Assembly: GCA_963575745.1 (NCBI GenBank)
Contig: CAUYUJ010001315.1
Location: forward strand, 10,001-74,000
Direction: 5' to 3'
From: Prorocentrum cordatum
Lineage: Eukaryota > Sar > Dinophyceae > Prorocentrales > Prorocentraceae
Length of the DNA stretch: 64,000 bases
Below are positions 20,860-33,596 of this stretch, piece by piece (the first letter of the stretch is position 1; every line of letters starts with the position of its first letter). The position numbers and the translations under genes are program-made. The notes beneath the pieces were generated by a model. That model had not been told where the DNA came from. It ran no database searches and saw only the letters and a list, made by a program, of their open reading frames with translations.

Positions 20860-22640
20860 CCCCTGGGCCCACATTTTTTTTGTGCCTGCGCCTGTCGTCA
20901 TGTTTGGGCTCCTGTCGTCGCGATTGGATCGCACAAGAGGCATCGCCGATACACCGATACACGTCGTGCCATCGCCGTCGAAATGGAAAACACGCGCTTG
21001 TGGCGCGCATCGTGTCTTCGTGTTTGGGCCGCGAATGGGACCATCTTGTGGCCGACGAACAAAAGCCAACAAAGAAACCGACAACAAGAGACGACAACAG
21101 AAAACAACAGGGAACAACAGACAACAGCAGAAACGAACAAAAAACAGTGGACACCAGCAGCTGTTCGCACATGAGAAACGCAGAGCAGCAGAGAGCAGCA
21201 ATGACCAGCTGACAACTGCAGACGTTGGCCTCGGACAAGGGACACTCACGAACAAACATCGGATCGGCCACGGCGTGGGCATATACTGTAAACGCTGGCG
21301 GACAAAAAAATAAACACGCGCGCTCATCGCGACACGCGGCGTTTTTCCGTGAAGGCCGTGGACGAGTGCAACGCGATCCACGGCGTCCCGAAGCGGGCCA
21401 ACGCCTCTTGAACATCCCGAACGTGCACAACACTGGAACATCCGCGGCGTTTTGCCGGCTCACGTCGACATGGGGGTTCGCTTCGTGGCCGTGCAAGACG
21501 AGCTGAAAAAGTTGAGGACCGTCCGAAAGCAACGGGCCACCGTCGTGTCCTTCAGGTTCCGCCCCGAGGACGAACGACGGCACGAGGAGTGCGCCGGGCT
21601 GACTCTTGCGTCCCCATTCCCGACCGCCAGGGATCTGGATGCGGGTGCGCGGATTCAAAAGATCTCCGGTTTACCACTGGGGCACCACATTGCTGCTACA
21701 GGGCGCCGAACGCGCTGATGACGCAAGCGAAGCCGAAACGCGGGCGCGGAAAGTGTTCATGTCCAAGCCAAGAGAGCAGGAACTCACGCGGCGGAATTTG
21801 GGGCCGCACATCGTCCAAGAACGAGAACGCTGGCCGCACGGAAATGTCGGGCGACCGGTGGTGGCTGCATCTCTACGTCGTGTTCGACCACGCCACGTGC
21901 ATGCGGAGCATGCTGATCATGCGGCCGCCCCCGCGCGAGTTCCTGTAGCGTGGGCTGCAGGCGTCCCTGTGGAAGGCGCTTCGAAACATTGATGAGGAAC
22001 CGAGAGCTCCAGATCTGAGGCGGACAATTCGCAGCAGAGCTCGGCTTCGCGATGCCTCCCGCTTGAGTGCGGCGGCGCCCCGCTCGAGGCCCGCGTGGTT
22101 TTGCCAACGGCTCGCTCCAGCGCCCCAGCGTCCTGTGGGGTTGTCCCAACGGCCTGGCCTGTGGGGTTGCCCCAACAACTTCGCGATCTGGTCATTGGGT
22201 AACCCGCCCGTGCTGGGTGAGGCGGCGACAGCGATAAAGAACATCGACATGTTTCCCGGCCAAGTAGAAAAGAATATGCACAAGGAGAAACACTAGGAGG
22301 AGGACAAAGAGAGGTTGAAGGATAAAGGGCAAAGGGAGGAGGAAACGGAAGCAAAACAGAGGGCGGTAGGAAAGCGCCCGCCAGGGCGGGGAGGAAAGGG
22401 CGATGGGCATGCTAAGCGAATTCTCGTGTGGCGTTCTACCGTCGGGGTAATTACACATTTCTCAGATTTTCGACTTCCCCTCCGTTGTCACGATTTCCTA
22501 TCTTTGATGGGAATTCAAATCTATTTGTGTCAGTGCCGATCTTTTCATCCTTGTAGTCGGGAGAGGAGGGGCGGCTGGGAAGGATGGTGACGAACGGCAG
22601 CAACAACGATCTCCACAGAGTCTGAGCCGCAGGGCGGGCA
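20860..22640. other. Interval with no supported gene
   Basis: Open frames exist on both strands (for example 21452-21718 plus, with MGVRFVAVQDELKKL, and a minus frame at 21917-22354), but none shows a domain, splice support or family resemblance. An A-rich CAACAGnnAACAACAG stretch lies at 21040-21150. The 21.45-21.72 kb frame has a protein-like composition and could be an exon; support is weak. Confidence 0.3.
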
Positions 22641-22689
22641 GGGGCGCAATGGCCGAACATTCCAGGGTGGCCATGGCTCCGGGGAGGCT

Positions 22690-22800
22690 GGGAAGGAGAA
22701 GGAGGAATAACAAGAGGAGAAAGAGGCGGAGGAGGAGGACGAGGAAGATGAGGGGGAGGAGGCGGCGGAGGAGGCAGAGGAGGAGGAGAGGAGGAGTAGG
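22690..22800. repeat. GGA/GAGGAG purine tract
   Basis: An imperfect (GAG)n run of about 110 bp. Confidence 0.8.
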
Positions 22801-22879
22801 ATGACGACGTCCCGTCACTGATGTGCTCTATCTACACGCTGCGTTTCTTTCCCGTTCGACACTCTGGTAATTCCCCTCT

Positions 22880-24200
22880 CCTGTAAAGGTTCGGGGTGCG
22901 CCTACAAAACCCCGCAGCAACCCAAATTGATCGTCCCTTTTTCTAAAAAGGTCAGGGGCTAACCTGCAAAGCCTTACGCAACAGTCGGTGCAGCTTGCTC
23001 ACGGTGGAGGGGGGATGCCCACGTCGGTTACTTAGGGGTGGCGGCGGGAGAGCCCAACTTACTCGGCCAACCTATACTACAGGCCAGCAGGGCAACATAT
23101 TTCATGCAGAGCGATTTCTCCCCGACCGCCCTCACCACCGCTGCTGCACAATACCTCCTTTTGGCCACTTCGGCTTAGAACCTAGTGGCACCCCCCCTCC
23201 TCTACAGCTGATGACAGGCACTCTGAGGACACCTGAAACAGGTAATCCTCCATACAGTACGTCCAAAGGGCACTTGGGACCCCAACGGGGACGCACTCCG
23301 TTTTTATTGCACATCACTGCGGCACCTACATCGCTTGTGCTTTAGTATCCCCCTGCGTCTCGTTGTGCACCCCCCATACTCCTGACATTAACTGCGGTGA
23401 CGGTGGGCCCTCCACCTAGGAATCGAAGAGCGGGCCTACTGCTGGCAAAAAGCGCGGGCCTAGTGCTGGCAAGATGGACTTTTCCTTGGACTTTTCCAGC
23501 CTTGCGCCTTGCTGTCATACAAGGCTTATAAGAGAGGTACACACTCCTAGCTTATTTCTTTAGCTCCACAACCATGGGCGCGTGAGCAATCTGCCCACGT
23601 TAATGTTCTGGAGCACTCATGGCGTGCATCCTGTGCAGCCCCCACTTTGATAGCAGTGCACTCACTATATAATAGTCACTCCGGTGGCTGAGTAGGAGCG
23701 CCATTTGGTAGTCTTCAGATGCCACGTGTCTATCAGCAAGCCTGTGCTGTGCGTGCATATCTCGCTCTAGCGTCGGGTTGGGGATTGGTGGGCTGTGGAG
23801 GTAGGTACTTGGGTTGGGGATGGGCTCAGCATGGTTTGGGGTTGGCCATCAAAACCCTGGGCAGCAACCCAAGAACTGCGCTGCGGAGGCGCTGCCCCTA
23901 ATTGCCTATTACTTTTTACTCCTGCGGCCAGCCTCATCCCACAGGCCAGCCCGAGCGTTGCAAATACCGATAGCAGCCATCATTCCTTAATTGCTGAAGC
24001 CGCAAACCTCTATTGCAGCGCGCCAAATACTACTCTTGGCGGAGGACGAGGGTGCGCATGTAGTGTGATGGCGTGGTTGGCGGAGGAGTGCATTTATCGA
24101 CGGTTTGGGGTTCACCAGAACCCTGGGCAGCAACCCTAGAACTGCGCAGTCACGGCGTCGCTCTGTGTTTTTTCTTTACTTGCCCGCTAATGGCCTACAG
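22880..24200. repeat. Degenerate ~270-bp duplication within a gene-free interval
   Basis: The segment around 23834-23881 (TTTGGGGTTGGCCATC, AACCCTGGGCAGCAACCC) recurs at 24104-24148. A more distant relative (GGGGTGCGCCTACAAAACCC) lies near 22892. No gene was recognised in 22.8-24.6 kb. Confidence 0.45.
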
Positions 24201-24701
24201 CAAGTACCTCTACGTTGATACTCGTTATTACGGTTCTGTGTTCATCTGTTGTTCTGTTGTTTTGCACTCCAAGGTGCACGCTGGGAGCTTGCTTGCCGAG
24301 GCGGCGACGCCAACTGATCTTACGGTCTCTTACCTTCGGTAGTTGGTGGAGGAAAGGAACTTTACCCGCTCGGGTGTTTGCCGACCTCGATGACATGGCG
24401 GGCACCTGCTCTTTTTGTTTTCCATTCTGAACTCATTTTCCGCGGCGCCCGCCGGTTTTTTTGCGCGCAGGGCCGCGTCCCCGCAGTCGCAAGAACGCCG
24501 CGCGTTCGCACATTAGGTCTGGCCGACGCAAAAAAGAAGACGACGAGCGATGTCGACAGCAAATGGCTCGGGCCTGCGCGGAGTGAACCCCTCCCCTGGG
24601 AGCTGCGCCGGCTGGTTTTTGGTGTGTGCATGTGTCTGGCCCGTGCGATGCGTCTCGCATGGCGTGAACGAGATTGCGAGCTCTGCCAGTTCGCTATTTG
24701 G

Positions 24702-26600
24702 TTAGCGATCTACGTCCAAAATGCACGTCCGATCACCTCCCATGGCCCATGTCAGCTTCATCTGTCGCCGCGCTTCCCTGGCGTCGCTCGCCTCGATGGG
24801 CGGCGAAGCTTCGCCTTGAGCCTGTTCCCGAATCCGCGTGAGCAGGCTGGTGACCTGATCGCGCCTTAGGCCCTCAGGCGACTGCGAACGTTCCCACCGC
24901 TGGCTTTCGCGGTCAAGATCGCCGGTCTCGGAGCTGTCCGATGGCAAGGCGCTAGATCGAACGGGCCGAAACAATGAAAACCAATAGTGGTGCATATTCG
25001 GCCCACTCGCAAAACTCTGAAATAGACATGAGCACAGCTGGCCGCTGCCTCCCCTTGGCAAGCCCGCCCGCGAACTCCGATTGCAGCGATGCGGCGCTAG
25101 GGGGGCTCCCCGCTGAGACCAGCTGCGCGGGCCCATCTTCCTCGATGCTCGATGGCGCTCCTCGGGAATGCGAGCCGGCAGCTCCTCCGCAGCTTGAATG
25201 ATTACCTGCGGCTGCTCCCCCTCGTTGACTCTCCTGCGGCGCGGGGGCAGGCCGAGAGGCCTGGCGCCCAGGCGCGGCGTCCAAACGAGTCCACCAGCCG
25301 CTCGCCTCATCGCGCAGAGGTGCTGCCCCTGTGGTGTAGTCTGCTGCGCAGTGCCGATGCGACGTTCGGCTGCTTGCCCTCGGGCGCGGGCGGGCGGCGC
25401 CCGCTGGCGGCGAGCGCGGGCCGCCTCTTCCGCCGAACGAACATATGCAACGCTTCGAACAGATGCGCGGCGAGTCTGGTGCCCGTGCTCCGAGCCGCGA
25501 CGGCAACGGGCAACCGGGGGGGGGCTCGAAAGCGTTCCACTGCCCCCCCCCTGCCCAGGAAACTTGAAGCCTGGGAAGGGGGCTGGGGGCCCGCCGACTG
25601 GGACGGCGTCTCCCGGGCGATTTCAATAGGTGTTGCGAAGGAGGCCGCGCTAGGTGCATCGCTCTGGGGCCGCTCATTTGACTCCGAATTGCTGGGCCGC
25701 GGCTGGGGCCATGCGATAAGTTCGGCAGTGCCCGAAGCGTTGCAGGCGTGGGCCGCGGGCGGGGCATCCGTTTGAAAATTGGGCTCGTCGGCCCGCGGGT
25801 CATGCTCGGGTGCCGCCCCAATTGGCGTCGCGCATGGAACTGGCGATCTCGGAGGCCGCGCCGTCCACGTCAGCTGCGACCTCCAGGCTGCCATCCCCCT
25901 CTTGCCGACGGGGCGCTAGGCTCCGTCGATTTTCTGGTTGCGCCTGCAGTGCGCGCCGCCTATCTAGCGCCTGCTAGGTCTTACTTGCGCCTGACTTGGG
26001 TCCCGCGACGGGCTGCCTCCCGGTCGACCTACCTTGGGGGTGGTGGTGGTGGGGGAGGGGGGGGGGGGGGGGCGAGGAAGCGGGTGGGCATTTGCCGCGG
26101 CCGACGAGCTCGATGGATCACCCGTTGCGGGATTCTCATGACACGTCGCAGACTGCGCTGACAGCTCGAGCGCATGCTCTTCCTTTGGGGCAAACGACGG
26201 AACTGCCGCGACGGGGTGGCTTCTGACCCCCCCAAAGAGCGCGCGTGCACTCGGCATTGCATCGCGGAATCTGACCGCCAGCGCGCGCGAGAACAGCTGT
26301 CCTGACGCGGCCCAAGCAGCGGTAGGATGTCCAGGGCAGCTGGATCGCGGCGATCAGACAGGCAATCGCGCGATTGCGCGCGACATTCAGGTCCCGAGAT
26401 CCAACCGATGAGTCCGTGGAAGGCCATGCACGCGGCTGGGAATCCTCTGAGGCGCAAGGCCATCGGCGCAAATTCGTCAAGGGCAGATCCTCGATCGGCT
26501 ATGAGCCCGCGAGCGGCCCTCTCGGCGCAGAGAACTTCAAGTGCATGGTGGTTCCGACCGTAGAAGATGCCCCCCTGCCCCTCGCCCCCCCCGCCAGGCG
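24702..26600 (-). pseudogene. Decayed minus-strand coding region, downstream part (endonuclease-like traces)
   Basis: Continues the ORF1-like gene on its right. Minus frames at 26300-26480 give DSSVGSRDLNVARNRAIA followed by ACLIAAIQLPWTSY, reminiscent of the mid-part of dinoflagellate LINE endonucleases, but broken by stops and shifts. Further left are protein-like minus frames rich in Ala/Pro/Ser (about 25420-25894), then 24702-25000 with ETGDLDRESQRWERSQ and EARRQMKLTWAMGGD before a stop at 24702-24704. No RT block was found. Whether all pieces belong to one element is inference; the 24.7-25.9 kb part could be a separate degraded gene. Confidence 0.35.
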
Positions 26601-28128
26601 GCCTACGCTGCGCATGATAGAGCATGGCCCCGCAACGCGATGGGGTAATCGAGCGAGTTCGGGCGCGCCCCCGAGCCGCGTCTCCCGTGCAACTGATGAT
26701 CGGGGAGGGGAGAAACGACGATCCGGTTGATCTGGTACTCGTGCCAATATTTGAAGTTGCGCCAGCAGCTGTGGCCCCCGAGGCTGGCCCCGTGCTTGTG
26801 GCGGCACTGTGGCCGAAGTGCTGGCTCCACTTCTGCGTCGGCGTGGTTGCTGGCGCCGCCGTCGGGGCCATGGCGGTCCCTAGTCGCGCGATCGCTGGTG
26901 TTCGGCTCTGACCGCTGGCGCCCGTGCCAGCGCCCTTGGCGGCCCGAGCCTCGAGGGCGGTCTGCGCCGCGTACTTGGCCTTTGACGTGCGAACGGCCTC
27001 TCGCGCGAGCTCCTCCTCCTGCGCAGCCGGCGCGGCTGGGGTCGGAGTTCCCGCGGGGCCCGCCTTGCCTTGCGCCGCCGCCGCCGTCGACGCTGGCGCT
27101 GCTGGCGGCGCCCAAATGGAGCGCCTCCAGCAGCAGCAGCAGCGCCACTCTCGTCGGACCTCCTCTTCTCGGCCATCCTGTCCTTGATGGGCGCCTGTTC
27201 CTTCTGGGCGAGCTCGGCGAACTGCTTCCGCAGCGCGTCCTTCTCCATGACAGCGTTCTTGTTGCAGTCGAGCTCTGGCATCAGCTTGCGCGACTTGGCC
27301 TTGTCGACCTCCTCGCACTCCCACTCCTCGAAAGCGGCGAAAAACTCGCTGGCGAAAGCCGCTGGCGCGTCATCCTCGTCGCCCTCGGCAGTCGGATGGA
27401 AGCCTTCCGACCTGACCGAAGCTGCTGTGGCGCCTCTCTTGATCGCCTTTGCCTTGGCGACGTCCATCGCCGCCTCCTGTTCTTCTTGCTCCGCCGCCGC
27501 CAGCAGGCGACGCAGGCGCGCGACTTGCTGATTGAGTTGGTCGTGCCTGTTGGTCGCATCCTCGAAGGCCCCGTCGGTCTTCTTCGCCTGGTCGACGTCC
27601 GAGGCAAAACCGTGCGTCGTCATGGTGTCGAAACGAACGTTCTGCGCCTGCAGCACTGCCTTGAACTCGGGATCCCGAGCCTGCGTCAAGGCCTTCTGAA
27701 GGAACTCTGCGATATCATGCTGCGCGTTGCTGCCCCTGCGCCCGCCGCGAAGTGTCCCATTGATCGAGCCGTCCTCCCTTTCGTCAGCGAACCTGACAAG
27801 CTTCCCACCAGTTTCCCGACTGGTCGAACGTGTCCTGATGGGCGACTTGAAATGGGCGTACCTTGTGGAACCAGCTACCGCAACGACGCCCATTCGACCG
27901 CAGCTCGTCGTTGCATTCGCATGTGTAACAGAAACTGCACTTTGACCATCCTCGTACTGATGTGCCCTTTGTGACACTGGGGAACATCTTGTAAAACGAA
28001 ATGGTTCCCAGCATTAGTTGGCGCGGGGTGAACGTGGGGGGCAGGCAGGTTGTGAAGTCACTCAAGCCCGTTGAAGTACTGGGGATGTCCAAACCGAAAG
28101 CTTTGACCAAAACGGCTTGAACAAACAA
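26600..28128 (-). pseudogene. LINE ORF1-like protein: zinc cluster plus coiled coil, frameshifted
   Basis: Read right to left. The frame ending at 28128 contains a Cys-rich cluster (CSFCYTCEC ... RRCGSWFHKV, about 27900-27960). Near 27890 the reading moves to a frame encoding a basic segment and a long heptad-like coiled coil (DQLNQQVARLRRLLAAAEQE, about 27480-27560), then acidic FAAFEEWECEEVDKA and KDALRKQFAELAQKEQ. A second shift near 27150 gives an Ala/Pro-rich tail (LAREAVRTSKAKYAAQTAL). A zinc cluster plus coiled coil is the usual plan of nucleic-acid-binding ORF1 proteins of LINEs; that assignment is inference. Two frameshifts in 1.5 kb mean it is not functional, unless introns explain them. 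Confidence 0.5.
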
Positions 28129-28134
28129 TTGCCG

Positions 28135-28508
28135 GGGGAGGAAGAGGACGAAGAGGACGAGGCGGAGGAGGAGGACGAAGAGGAGGAGTTAGGAGGGGCA
28201 TTGAAGGGGTGGAAGGGAGGAGGGATGAAGAGGGAGGCGGGGGGGGGAGATGGGGGAAATCGACGACGACGACGCCAGCGACGGCGACTGGCGACGAGGA
28301 TGACGATGAGAAAGGGGAGTGCGGAGTAGAAGGGAGGAGGATGGGGAGAAGAGGGGAGGATGATGTGGCGGATGATGTGGAAGAAGAGGGGGGGAGGAGG
28401 GGGAGGAGTGCGAGTTGGAGCACGACGGCGACGACGCAGATCTCCACGCCGCTGCCCCGGCCGCCGAGTGCCGCCAAAGGTCACCGACGGTGGCGACGAC
28501 GAGGACCA

Positions 28509-28562
<54 letters not shown>

Positions 28563-28660
28563 ACGACGACGACGACTGGCGGCGGCGGCGGCGCCGACGA
28601 CCGCGGGCCACCTGCTGGCCGCCGCGTCGTATCCGCCGGCGGTGTGCTGGTAGCCCGCCG
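28135..28660. repeat. Purine-rich GAG tract and (GAC)n trinucleotide tract
   Basis: Imperfect GGA/GAG repeats (28135-28430) are followed by a near-perfect GAC run at 28512-28575. All long Asp-, Pro- or Arg-rich frames here are artefacts of composition. Confidence 0.85.
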
Positions 28661-28699
28661 ACGCCAGCCGCTCGAGCTCGCCAGTCGCCTTCGCCTCCC

Positions 28700-29590
28700 C
28701 GCCATGGAATCGAGCTCTGGGGGCAGAAGTCGGATCGACCTCGTGAGAGGCCTGGGCCACATGTATGCGCCAATGAATGATCGACTCTGCCTTGCAACAA
28801 CGCCCTGGAAACCTATCAAGGAACTTCGCTGTGCCAGCGTGCTGGCAGGAACGCCGCGCTGGCGGAAGGAGGGAGTGGGGGAGTAAAGCTGGCACAAGCG
28901 TGGCTCCTCAAGGGTGACCCTATCGTCTTCGTGTGTTGGTTTCTCCGCCCCAGGATGTTCTTCGTCTGGGGTGCCCCCGGCGAAGATGGTCTGGATCACG
29001 CACGGGGGGGGAACGCGGCTGGAATGTAACGAGATGGGTGGACGGCCCACCCATCTCTGCGGACACAAGCTTGGTTTTGGGCTGTCCCGTGGGCCAATGC
29101 ATGGCAATCTGTTGAGCATGACGTTCGGCACCTTCTCTTGTGGAGCACGACGTATTTGCTCGGGTGACACATGGCAGCTGTCATGGCTCGCTGGATTCAA
29201 CTCACCCAATCTGCGCACTTACGTCAGCAAACACCCAACAACTTAAAATGGGAAGGTCGGGAAGCCATCGTATCGAGCTCGACTTCTGCAACGGCAGACT
29301 TGGCCCAGAGTGTGCATCTGCATGGATCCATGAAATATTGACGGACTCCTACACGACTCATAGGACTTCGCATGCTCTGTCTAGTCACTCGTTCGACTAG
29401 CACCCATGATACAATTCGCTGCCACATCTCTTGGGTCGCCCAGAACTCCGCCGACCCTGTTTGCGTGCGGACCCCCTGTCGGCGTGCGCTCAGTCGACGC
29501 ATCCGTTGCCCTCTTTCCCTGCGTCTCCGTCGTCACCTCTCCCTGCACCCTCCTCTTCAAGCCTGCCAGCGAGAGAAAACTGTAGCAACG
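28700..29590. other. Interval with no supported gene
   Basis: No domain-like frame or repeat array was recognised on either strand. Confidence 0.4.
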
Positions 29591-29624
29591 CCGTAGTTAA
29601 GTCGATGGGGAGCCCTTCCCTTTG

Positions 29625-29960
29625 ATCCCTCCCCCGCCGGGGGGGGGGTCACGGGGGGCGTCCCGGGGGGGTCCCGGGGGGGGGGGGGGGGTCAGATATG
29701 CATCCGCCCCTGGGCATCCCAGAGCCCCAAAAAGCGCCAAGACTCGCCGAGAGGACCCCGAGCAGGCCCAAGAAGAGGACCACGAACCGACATTTCGAGC
29801 TCCCCGCCCTAAGAAGCCCCCGGAAGGCCCCAAGAGCCCCTCAAGGGGCCCGAAGAGGCCCCCAAGAGACTCCCAAGAGGCCCAAAAGAGGCCCCAACAG
29901 GCCCGAAAACATCCAAGAGGCCTTTCAATCAGAACCCCAGCACGGTGGCGAGAAAGGAAG
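29625..29960. repeat. Poly-G block and CCAAGAGGCCCC minisatellite
   Basis: G-runs at 29640-29690 lead into GGGGTCAGATATGCATCCG, a junction motif also seen at 34955 and 35070. A 12-13-bp CCCAAGAGGCCC array then runs from about 29790 to 29930. Confidence 0.7.
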
Positions 29961-31960
29961 CAGGCCACAAGGCTCCCTGTCTGTCTCTGCTACGACTCCC
30001 TCGGCCCACGTGGGGAACGTCTCCTTCGCCTTCTCCTGCTCCCTTCCACCTTAATCCCCCTTCTCCTCCTCCTCCTCTGATTCGCCGTCGTCGTCGTCTT
30101 CAGGGTCGGCGGCACCGGCCGTAAGGCCTTTAGCAGTCATTGCAGGGCAAGGATGAGCGTTGCGTTTTCAGGGCCCACTCCAATAATACCTGGCCGCCAA
30201 CTTTGTGAGCCCATCTGACAGCTTCGACTGCTGCGTCGGTATCTACAATTTTCTCAGACATGTGCAACGACGATTCCGAGCAGCAAGCTGGTGAGCATCA
30301 CGGCATGTTGCAAGGCCCCTGCGAGCTCCTTGTCCAAGGCATTGGCCCACAAGTCGAGCCCGATCTTGAATTTACCCCAGATTCTGAACATTCGGGTCGT
30401 CAAACCTGTGCAGACCCTCGAATGTTTCCGTCAAGGCCATGGCTGGGAGGGGCGGTTAACATCGAATCGATACATCGGATCGGATCGGAACAATTATCAA
30501 CTCGGGACTCATCGGCACGGAGTCGGAGTTGAATCGGATCGGCCGCGCCAAGATGCACAACAGCGCCACGCAACATCGGGACGCGTCGGGTGGCCCAGCT
30601 GTCGACATCGAATCGGATCGGACTGGCCGAGATTAGACATCGGATCGGGTCGATCGGATCGGAGTGGACCGACCCGAGCGCGTGCTGTGATCCGAAGCCA
30701 TGCCGCGCAGGGCCCAGGCGTTTGCCGCGAGGCCTACGCCGGGGCGCAGCCTCACAAGACGAAGGCAGGGCGAGGACAAATTCGTCTTAGGCTAAATCGG
30801 AGATCCCTGAGATCCAGCGGGTCTGGAGGATGTATCGGGCGCCGCGGCCTCTCTTGAGCGTTTCGGGACGCTTTGATGCTCTGGAGCAGTTTATCCTCAT
30901 CTTGGGCCTGTCTGGTCACCCGAGCATCTACTTTCTCGGCGCAGTGCTTGCCAAAGGGGGAGGATGAAGCGGAGGCGGCGATCGACTGGCAAGCCACAAC
31001 TCACACATGCAGGCGTCTCGCGGGCGCGAGCGAGTGCAGTGAAGCGGCGAGACAGCTAGCCGGAGCACGCCCAGTCGGCTGACCGAGATGAAGAGACGAG
31101 GCCGCCATCGGGTCATAGCAGAACGTCCGAGCTCATGCTACCGTCCCCTTCTCCTCCTCCTCCCTCGCCCCCTGCTCCCGCCACCCTCCTCCCATCACCC
31201 CCGCGCGCGCTCCCGCGCGCAGGGAGGAGGGCGGGTCGAGGGAGGAGAACGAGGGAGCGGGAGAAAAAACTGGGACAACATTTGTCCCAACGCTCGTCGA
31301 TTTTTTCTGCCATCCCGAAGCACCCCCTTTCCAGGGACCTCTGGAGACGCTCGGGAGAGGGGGGAGGGGCTGGGAGAGATTATGAAGTTGCGCGACATGG
31401 AGGCGCCATAACGTTCCCCGACAACGCCTCGTGAGGACAAGAGCCACGGCGCGACCGATGACGGCTCGCCTCTCAGGCTCGAGAAAGCAAGTATGTAAAC
31501 GCAGCATCCCCAAGTGTCGCGCCGCGGCGCACCGCGGCCGAGGCTACTGCAGGGGGGGAATTCGTCACGTTTTTACCCCCTGCGAGGGGGGAGCAGGAGT
31601 GGGGAGGAGGGGTACGAGGATGAGAAGGGGAAGGAGAATTAAGGAGGAGGGAGGACGGGCAGGAGAAGGGGAGGGGAGCAGCAGAGGAGCCAGAAGAAGC
31701 CCAGAATGCATCAACGATGCCGCAGTACACCCTCCCGTCCCAAGCCCCCTCCTCATGAATCCCTGCATCCGTTCCCCTGCGGGAAGCCCCCCTTTTGAAT
31801 GAGGAGCTCCCTGTGGGACTGCCACGCAAGGGACCCACCATCAATCCTTCCAGCTTGAAGAGACGCAGAGAGGCATGATGTGGAAATGCAGAATGTGTCA
31901 AGCGATGCGATCGTTTTGCAAGGATCGTCTCCGTCTATGTGGTACAAAAATAAGATTTTG
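29961..31960. other. Gene-free interval with dispersed GGATCGGATCGGA repeat
   Basis: Segment 30460-30680 is built from ATCGGATCGG-type motifs. Its part 30513-30575 matches 18537-18600 (CATCGGCACGGAGTCGGA..., CGCGCCAAGATGCACAACAG). No frame is convincing elsewhere in this interval. Confidence 0.45.
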
Positions 31961-31969
31961 TATCTGCGG

Positions 31970-32345
31970 AAATCTCAGGCGAGAGCCCGAATTTGAAAAA
32001 GATCGGCCCTCAATTCTTGCAACTGTCGCGAACATTCGAACTGATGCAAGCCTTCAAACCGAATGAGCGCGGCGTTATAACGCGAGAATCCTTGTAGTGG
32101 TTGAAGCATTCAAGGCGAATGGACACAACGCTAAGACGAGAGCTCCATTCGGAAAATAAGCGGTCCACTATCCTCACAACTGTCGCAACATATAGAAACG
32201 CATGGGCGCAGACTCAAGACGATAACCGCATTCTGAAAACGACTGGCCCTCCATCCTTGAACTGGATGAACGTTTGAAGACGAGTGTGCGCGGCGCTACG
32301 CCCCGAACTCCATTTTTTAAACGACCAATCTTCTATCCGTGATCG
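31970..32345 (-). repeat. ~80-90-bp satellite, minus orientation
   Basis: About four degenerate units, each with GAATGAGCGCGGCGCTA-like, CCATTTGGAAAA-like and CCTCCATCCGTGAA-like blocks. It is the reverse complement of the array at 41.0-41.4 kb. Confidence 0.65.
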
Positions 32346-32559
32346 TTGGTGTTTCAAGCTTCAGGAATCAAATTCTGTATTTGTATCCGCCATCTTGCGC
32401 TGAGGCATGAGTTGGAGTGTCCTCAGGTCCCTTGGAATTCTTCGTCCACCATGCAGGGTATATATGTATACACAAATATATAAGAGTAAAGGGGGCTGTA
32501 CCACAACATCTCACATTTCCTGGGGCACGTCGTGGTTTCCCACATGACTTTGTCGGAGC

Positions 32560-33150
32560 CCAAGGGGGCCCCAAGGCGAACCAAGAGGGCCCCAGGAAAC
32601 CCACAACACGGTCCAAGACAGGCTCAAGTCGCCGAAAGATCGCTCCAAGACGGTCTCCAGACGGTCCAAGAGGTCCCCAAGACGCCTGAAGAGGGCTCCC
32701 ATGGCACTTCCAAGAGGGCCCCGCGAGGCAAAACGTATTGAGCGCCCTTGGGGCCTGGACGGATTTTAGCGTTCTAGCTTTTTCGGGCTGTCGGCGCTCC
32801 AAGACAACCCAAGAGGCCTCCAATATCGCCTCAAGACGACGGCCCAATAGGGCTTCAAAACGGCTCAAGCGGGCCCCAAGAAGGCTCACGAAGCCCCCAT
32901 GACGATCGAACCTGAACGGACATTTCGAGTCCTCCGCCCCAAGATGACCCCAAGAGCTTCCCAGAGGCCCCCGAGACTCCTCCCAAGAGGCCCAAGGAGG
33001 CCCCAACGAGGCCCAAATCAAGCTCCAAGATGCTCCGAAGAGGCACCCGAGAGGCTCCCAAACCGCCTCCAAGCGGCTCCCGAGAGGCCTCTCAAGAGAT
33101 CCCCGCAAGCATCCAAGGGGCCTCTGACCTACAACCTATTTCGATGGCCT
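32560..33150. repeat. CCAAGAGGCCCC minisatellite array
   Basis: Degenerate 12-13-bp units (CCAAGAGGCCCC, CCAAGACGGCTC) continue through this segment. The Pro/Arg/Lys-rich plus frames come from the repeat. Confidence 0.75.
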
Positions 33151-33596
33151 CCAACCTGACCCGCCTGCCATTCAGAAGTACACACAAGGCGGGAACAAAA
33201 CAAGACAACTCGCCTCCAGGACGGGCAAGATGGCCTCAAGATGGCTTCCAAGGCGTTGAAGACTGTCCAAGATGCCCCGAATATATGGTTCCCAAGGTGC
33301 CTCCTGCTCGTCCTCCCCATAACCCTCCTGCCCCTCTGCTCCCCCGCCTCCTCGCCAATGCTTACTCTCGCGAGGCTTCACTGGACAAGGGCAGCTCCCA
33401 GGCCGCGACCCGCGAAGCTTGATCCCCTTCGCTGCACTGGGGATGTCCCAGGCGCATCGCATAAAACACAGGCTTTCGGAGGTCCCCGCGGTCTTCTTGG
33501 ATGGGCGCTGGACCCCCTCCCAGGCGCGCGGAGCGCGCCAGGGCGGCGCCCGAGACGCAGGGGGGACCGGCGCCGACCCAAGACGTCTGCCTATGA